Origin: an uncultured Eubacteriales bacterium
GTDB lineage: Bacteria; Bacillota; Clostridia; Lachnospirales; Lachnospiraceae
Direction of reading: 5' to 3'
Length of the DNA stretch: 64,000 nt
Assembly (NCBI GenBank): GCA_900539455.1
Contig: UQCD01000008.1
Span: forward strand, 26,857-90,856
Part shown: positions 60,503 to 64,000 of the stretch, in pieces
Numbering within the stretch: position 1 is the stretch's first letter
Layout: each line of letters begins with the position of its first letter
Translations under genes and position numbers: made by a program
The notes under the pieces: model-generated
Told to the model about the DNA's origin: nothing
Database searches by the model: none
The model's input: only the letters and a program-made list of their open reading frames with translations

Positions 60503-61777
60503 ATGATTGAAATAATATATAAAAATGAGGACGAAAATTTATTAAAGGATGACAATATAAAATTGCCTAAAAATATTAGACAGATAGGGGAAGGAAATTC
60601 TGATTATCAAATATATGTAGAAGACAATGTAATGAATTATCTGAAAAAAGTGCCTGCAAACCAAAATGATATTAGGTATGGAGTGCTGCTTGGAACAGTA
60701 AAAAAGGCATACGGATATACCTATGTGTTTGTAAGTGGTGCTGTGGATGTAGAGGATATAGTAGAAAATACAGTTATTTTTTCTGATGAAATCTGGACAA
60801 ATATAAATGATAATATTCATCGATATTTTAGAAATACAAAAATAGTGGGATGGTTTACTTCTCTTAATTATCAAATAAACAACGATATGCCATATATAAC
60901 AAAGCTTCATTTAGATAATTTTGCCGGCAATGACAAAATTTATTTAAAGCTGGACAGAACTGAGGAGGAGGAAAACTTTTATGTATATGGAAGCAATAGT
61001 CTGCTTAAGCTTCCGGGGTATCATATATATTTTGAAAAAAATATTGATATGGACGATTATGTGTATGGCGCTAATGTTCAATCACGATTTATAACGGAAT
61101 GTAATAAAAAAGACAGCAAAAAGGAAATTACAGGTAAGCAAAACAACAGTAGTAAAAGTGCTAGGGGGAAAAATGAAGAAAATTTAATACGAAAAAGCTT
61201 TGATATACCTAAATATGGCATTGAGGAAAACTCTAAGAAAAATACCACAGGATACGATAATATGGCAAGAAAGCTCAGCAGGAATATTGCATCGGTATTG
61301 CTTGTGTTTGCCTTGTTTGGAACGGTTGCAGTAGTTTCAAACGAATCAGCTATGAAAAATATAAAATCAAAAATTGTAGATATAGTTTCTGGAGGAACTA
61401 ACAATCAGGACAATATTCCTGTTAATGGGATAATTAATGAGCCGACAGAATTAGAAACAACTACACAGGATAGTGAAGCAAATAATAGTACAAATGGGAC
61501 TCCTGACGGAAATGTAATAGTTATAGGGCAGGTGACAACAGGCACCCCTTCTGTTAATAATCAGTCAGAAACAGATGAAACAACCACAAAGCAGGAAGTA
61601 ACTGCCAGCGTTGAGCCAAACGAAAGAACATATTATATAGTAGAAAAAGGAGATACTCTATATTCAATAGCTGTAAAATTATATAATAACCCGGACAAAA
61701 TGAATGATATAATAAGTCTTAATAATATTACAAATATAAATTATGTGGAAGAAGGAAAAAAATTGTTACTTCCTTAA
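60503..61777 (+). CDS. Membrane-anchored LysM protein with an MPN/JAMM-like N-terminal domain
   Basis: 424 residues. Residues about 35-185 have the MPN/Mov34 layout: RYGVLLGTVKKAYGYTYVFV, a central helix, IVGWFTSLNYQINNDMPY, LHLDNFAGNDKIYLKLD. In active JAMM enzymes the segment after GW is HxH; here it is FTS, so no metal site. A basic linker precedes one membrane helix (about 260-280, IASVLLVFALFGTVAVV). A Thr/Asn-rich stalk follows, then a LysM domain (about 378-424, YYIVEKGDTLYSIAVKLYNN) that binds peptidoglycan outside. AGGAGG points to ATG 60503. MPN assignment is inference from pattern. Confidence 0.75.
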   Translation: MIEIIYKNEDENLLKDDNIKLPKNIRQIGEGNSDYQIYVEDNVMNYLKKVPANQNDIRYGVLLGTVKKAYGYTYVFVSGAVDVEDIVENTVIFSDEIWTNINDNIHRYFRNTKIVGWFTSLNYQINNDMPYITKLHLDNFAGNDKIYLKLDRTEEEENFYVYGSNSLLKLPGYHIYFEKNIDMDDYVYGANVQSRFITECNKKDSKKEITGKQNNSSKSARGKNEENLIRKSFDIPKYGIEENSKKNTTGYDNMARKLSRNIASVLLVFALFGTVAVVSNESAMKNIKSKIVDIVSGGTNNQDNIPVNGIINEPTELETTTQDSEANNSTNGTPDGNVIVIGQVTTGTPSVNNQSETDETTTKQEVTASVEPNERTYYIVEKGDTLYSIAVKLYNNPDKMNDIISLNNITNINYVEEGKKLLLP

Positions 61778-61874
61778 TTGGGAGTAATGTTGTATACTAA
61801 AAGATAAGGTAATGCAAAAATGTGCAGGCATCATATCAGGCATTATATAATGAAAAGTTGTGTTGGAGCATCTA

Positions 61875-63083
61875 ATGAAAAATATACTAGAATTATTCAA
61901 GAAAAAGAAAGAACCAGAGGCCGATGCGGACAGGTCTGATAAGGAGTATTCAGATAAGCTGAAAAGGCATAAGTTCGATAAATTAAAAAGAAATCTTATA
62001 ATTGCAGCTGCTATAGTGGTAGTTGGAGCAGCTGTATATTTGTATGTGGATAACAGATCCTTTAGTGGTTATGAAAAAACACAGAATTTGCAGACAGGCG
62101 ATACAACTCAGTTTAAGCTATATGAATATGGAGATTACTATTTAAAATATAGTGATGACGGGCTTGCCTGTATGAATGGTGGCGATGTTGTGTGGAATCA
62201 GGGATTTGAAATGAAACAGCCAATAATCGATATATGTAAGGATTATGTAGCAATAGCTCAGCAGCGTTCAAATGATATTTATATTTTTGACAGAACAGGA
62301 CTTCAGGGTAAGGTCAAAACCTCCTATCCTATATTAAGCGTACATGTGGCAAATCAAGGTGTTGTTGCTGCTATAACGGAAGATGGAGATTTAAACCATA
62401 TAGAGCTTATTGACAAATCCGGAAATCTTCTGGCAATGGGACAGACTGTATTGTCGGGGGACGGCTGCCCTATATCTATGGATTTATCACAGGATGGAAC
62501 AAAGCTTGTGGTTTCTTATCTATTTGTGAGTGGAGGAGTAACACAGACCAGAGTTGTCTTTTACAACTATTCAGAGGTTGGAAAAAATGAAGTTGACAGA
62601 GTAGTGGGAGGCTTCAATCAGTACAAGACAACTATTGTGCCAAAGGTAGCGTTCATTACTAATGATATTGCTGTAGCCTTTGGAGATGATATGCTTACGA
62701 TTTATACAATTAAGCAAAAGCCTAGCATTGTAAAGGAATACAAGCTGGAGCGTCAGGTTAAAAGCATAGTATATAATGAAGAATACATAGGTTTGGTTTA
62801 TGAGGGCGAAAACATTGATGATGAGCCGACTATATGTATATACGATTTAGATGGAGATATTATATACGATGGAGCTGTTGGCTTAGATTATAATAATATA
62901 AAATTAGATGGTGATAATCTGCTTATATACAACAATGATACCTTTATGGTTAAAACAGTGAAGGGAAGAATTAAATATGAAGGTACAATAGAAGGAGGAA
63001 TAAAGGATATAATTGGTTTAAATGGTGGATATACATATTTACTTATATCAAATGAATCGATTGACAAAATAAAGCTTAAATAG
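61875..63083 (+). CDS. DUF5711-type membrane-anchored beta-propeller-like protein
   Basis: 402 residues: a basic cytoplasmic start, one membrane helix (about 42-60, LIIAAAIVVVGAAVYLYV), then repeated beta-strand pairs (YLKYSDDGLACMNGGDVVWN, CKDYVAIAQQRSNDIYIFD, ICIYDLDGDIIYDGAVGLDY) resembling DUF5711 or a WD-like propeller outside the cell. TTG at 61860 opens the frame, but GGAG 6 nt before ATG 61875 decides the start. CvpA follows 17 bp later. Function unknown; envelope role inferred. Confidence 0.78.
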   Translation: MKNILELFKKKKEPEADADRSDKEYSDKLKRHKFDKLKRNLIIAAAIVVVGAAVYLYVDNRSFSGYEKTQNLQTGDTTQFKLYEYGDYYLKYSDDGLACMNGGDVVWNQGFEMKQPIIDICKDYVAIAQQRSNDIYIFDRTGLQGKVKTSYPILSVHVANQGVVAAITEDGDLNHIELIDKSGNLLAMGQTVLSGDGCPISMDLSQDGTKLVVSYLFVSGGVTQTRVVFYNYSEVGKNEVDRVVGGFNQYKTTIVPKVAFITNDIAVAFGDDMLTIYTIKQKPSIVKEYKLERQVKSIVYNEEYIGLVYEGENIDDEPTICIYDLDGDIIYDGAVGLDYNNIKLDGDNLLIYNNDTFMVKTVKGRIKYEGTIEGGIKDIIGLNGGYTYLLISNESIDKIKLK

Positions 63084-63100
63084 CAAAAGGAGAAAATCAA

Positions 63101-63748
63101 ATGGAATATGGTTTATTGTTCGGAGTTATTGCTTTCTTAGTAATAGCAGGATTTTATGGATACGCAAGGGGAATGGTAAGGATTGTGCTGTCAATGGTGG
63201 CAATGATAGTTACTATTATATTAGCTACAATACTGACGGTTCCAATAGGCAGGCTTATAAAGGAAACAACACCTATATATGACAATATGTATAGCACTGT
63301 TGAAAAATCCGTTAAAGAAAATAATGTTGTAAATGAAGAAAGTCTTGGCAAGCTGGATTTGCCTAAGCAGATAGTAGATAAAATAGAACAGAATAAAATA
63401 ATAGACAACTACGAAGGTCTGGTAGCAAAGGAAATAACAGATACAGCCTTTAACGCAGGTGTTTATCTGGTGGTTACAATTATAGTGTATATAATTGTAA
63501 AAGTTATTATTTCAATGCTTAACTTTGTAGCAAAATTACCTCTTATTAAAGAAGTTAATAAAATTGGAGGCTTTGCAATAGGAGTAGTTTATGGTCTTGT
63601 TGTATTATGGGCTGCCTGCCTTGTTTTAACAGCCTGCAGCAGTAAGCCTTGGGCAAGGGAGATATTTGCAGCAATAAATAAAAACAGCTTCTTAGGATTT
63701 GTATATAACAACAATCTTATTACCTGGCTGGTAACAAAGGTATTATAA
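63101..63748 (+). CDS. CvpA-family membrane protein
   Basis: 215 residues with four hydrophobic helices. GVIAFLVIAGFYGYARGMVR at the start and AKLPLIKEVNKIGGFAIGVV near the end are the CvpA pattern (colicin V production family). Between helices 2 and 3 is a soluble loop of about 75 residues, longer than in E. coli CvpA. Shine-Dalgarno AAGGAG. Last gene before a terminator. Confidence 0.85.
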   Translation: MEYGLLFGVIAFLVIAGFYGYARGMVRIVLSMVAMIVTIILATILTVPIGRLIKETTPIYDNMYSTVEKSVKENNVVNEESLGKLDLPKQIVDKIEQNKIIDNYEGLVAKEITDTAFNAGVYLVVTIIVYIIVKVIISMLNFVAKLPLIKEVNKIGGFAIGVVYGLVVLWAACLVLTACSSKPWAREIFAAINKNSFLGFVYNNNLITWLVTKVL

Positions 63749-63757
63749 AATAAAATG

Positions 63758-63806
63758 GCTCTCAACAAATAGAATGAATTCAACTATTTGTTGGGAGCTT
63801 TTTTTG
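63758..63806 (+). terminator. Terminator after the CvpA gene
   Basis: GCTCTCAACAAATAG (63758-63772) pairs with CTATTTGTTGGGAGC (63784-63798), followed by a T tract. Confidence 0.93.
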
Positions 63807-63930
63807 TTTAATGGATTAAGGAGTACTATTTTAACTATTAATATATAAACACTACATATTGTATAGAAGAAACAGAAAAACATCATTATACAGGTGTGTC
63901 GAAAAAATAATAAAAAGATGAAAAAAAGTG

Positions 63931-63959
63931 TTGACATTATTGTTACAGTAGAGTATACT
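63931..63959 (+). promoter_or_regulatory. Strong promoter at the window end
   Basis: TTGACA (63931-63936), exactly 17 nt, TATACT (63954-63959). Downstream sequence has no start codon or Shine-Dalgarno and resembles the leader of clostridial rRNA operons (GAGCTGTCG, then AAAAAAGAACT), so a stable-RNA operon may start beyond 64000. The 63807-63930 stretch holds nothing else I can support. Confidence 0.7.
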
Positions 63960-64000
63960 AATTGAGCTGTCGAAAGAGAGCAACAAAATAAAAAAGAACT

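Overview
The window is AT-rich Firmicutes DNA. The gene content best fits a flagellated gut member of the Lachnospiraceae, in the Agathobacter/Roseburia/Lachnospira neighbourhood. The main reasons are a DUF6240 protein next to flagellin, a V-type ATPase operon, a Lachnospiraceae-style Tad locus with DUF5702 and DUF6382-FHA proteins, a DUF3881 protein, a TIGR03905 TSCPD protein, and type II-A CRISPR-Cas. The genus is inferred and was not tested by any search.

Layout. 1-3200: the start of murG behind a HIT hydrolase, an orphan soluble histidine kinase, and a flavodoxin-SCP2-like fusion. 3299-13239 (minus): a complete Tad/Flp pilus operon in the order tadZ-tadA-tadB-tadC(split)-flp-DUF5702-tadE-like-prepilin peptidase-tadE-like-FHA. 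13522-18677: DUF2508, a large DUF6240 protein, flagellin and a FliS-like chaperone, with candidate sigma-28 promoters. 18806-27672: glycogen branching enzyme, a ComEC-like metallo-beta-lactamase, aconitase, hflK-hflC and a D-2-hydroxyacid dehydrogenase. 28183-37300: type II-A CRISPR-Cas with a divergent tracrRNA, cas9-cas1-cas2-csn2, a leader and a 41-repeat array, followed by tRNA-Lys. 37887-40005: an AI-2E-family membrane protein and trmB. 40283-48760: a nine-gene V-type ATPase operon. 48762-53571: a D,D-carboxypeptidase, an exonuclease, a repeat-rich membrane protein, tRNA-Arg and DUF3881. 53823-56494: a HAD phosphatase, two copies of a highly structured noncoding element, TSCPD, luxS and mtnN. 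56665-63748: pgi and a run of envelope proteins (coiled-coil membrane protein, LysM protein, DUF5711, CvpA). The window ends on a strong promoter that may serve a stable-RNA operon.

How the genes work together. The Tad genes encode a pilus machine: ATPase, polytopic platform proteins, pilin, pseudopilins and prepilin peptidase. The cas genes, tracrRNA and array form a self-contained adaptive immunity locus with every catalytic residue I checked intact. luxS and mtnN are adjacent steps of S-adenosylhomocysteine recycling. The V-ATPase genes encode both the membrane rotor and the catalytic head.

Most noteworthy: (1) a tandem pair of about 140-bp hairpin elements at 54664-54996 with an identical core of about 96 bp and differing outer arms that still pair; (2) a CCCTTTT slippery site followed by a stop codon that splits tadC exactly where a -1 slip would restore a membrane helix; (3) TGTGA-N6-TCACA-type palindromes sitting at the same place in two unrelated promoters; (4) a probable catalytically dead JAMM/MPN-like domain fused to a membrane anchor and LysM. 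All functional calls come from reading the sequence; no database search was run.
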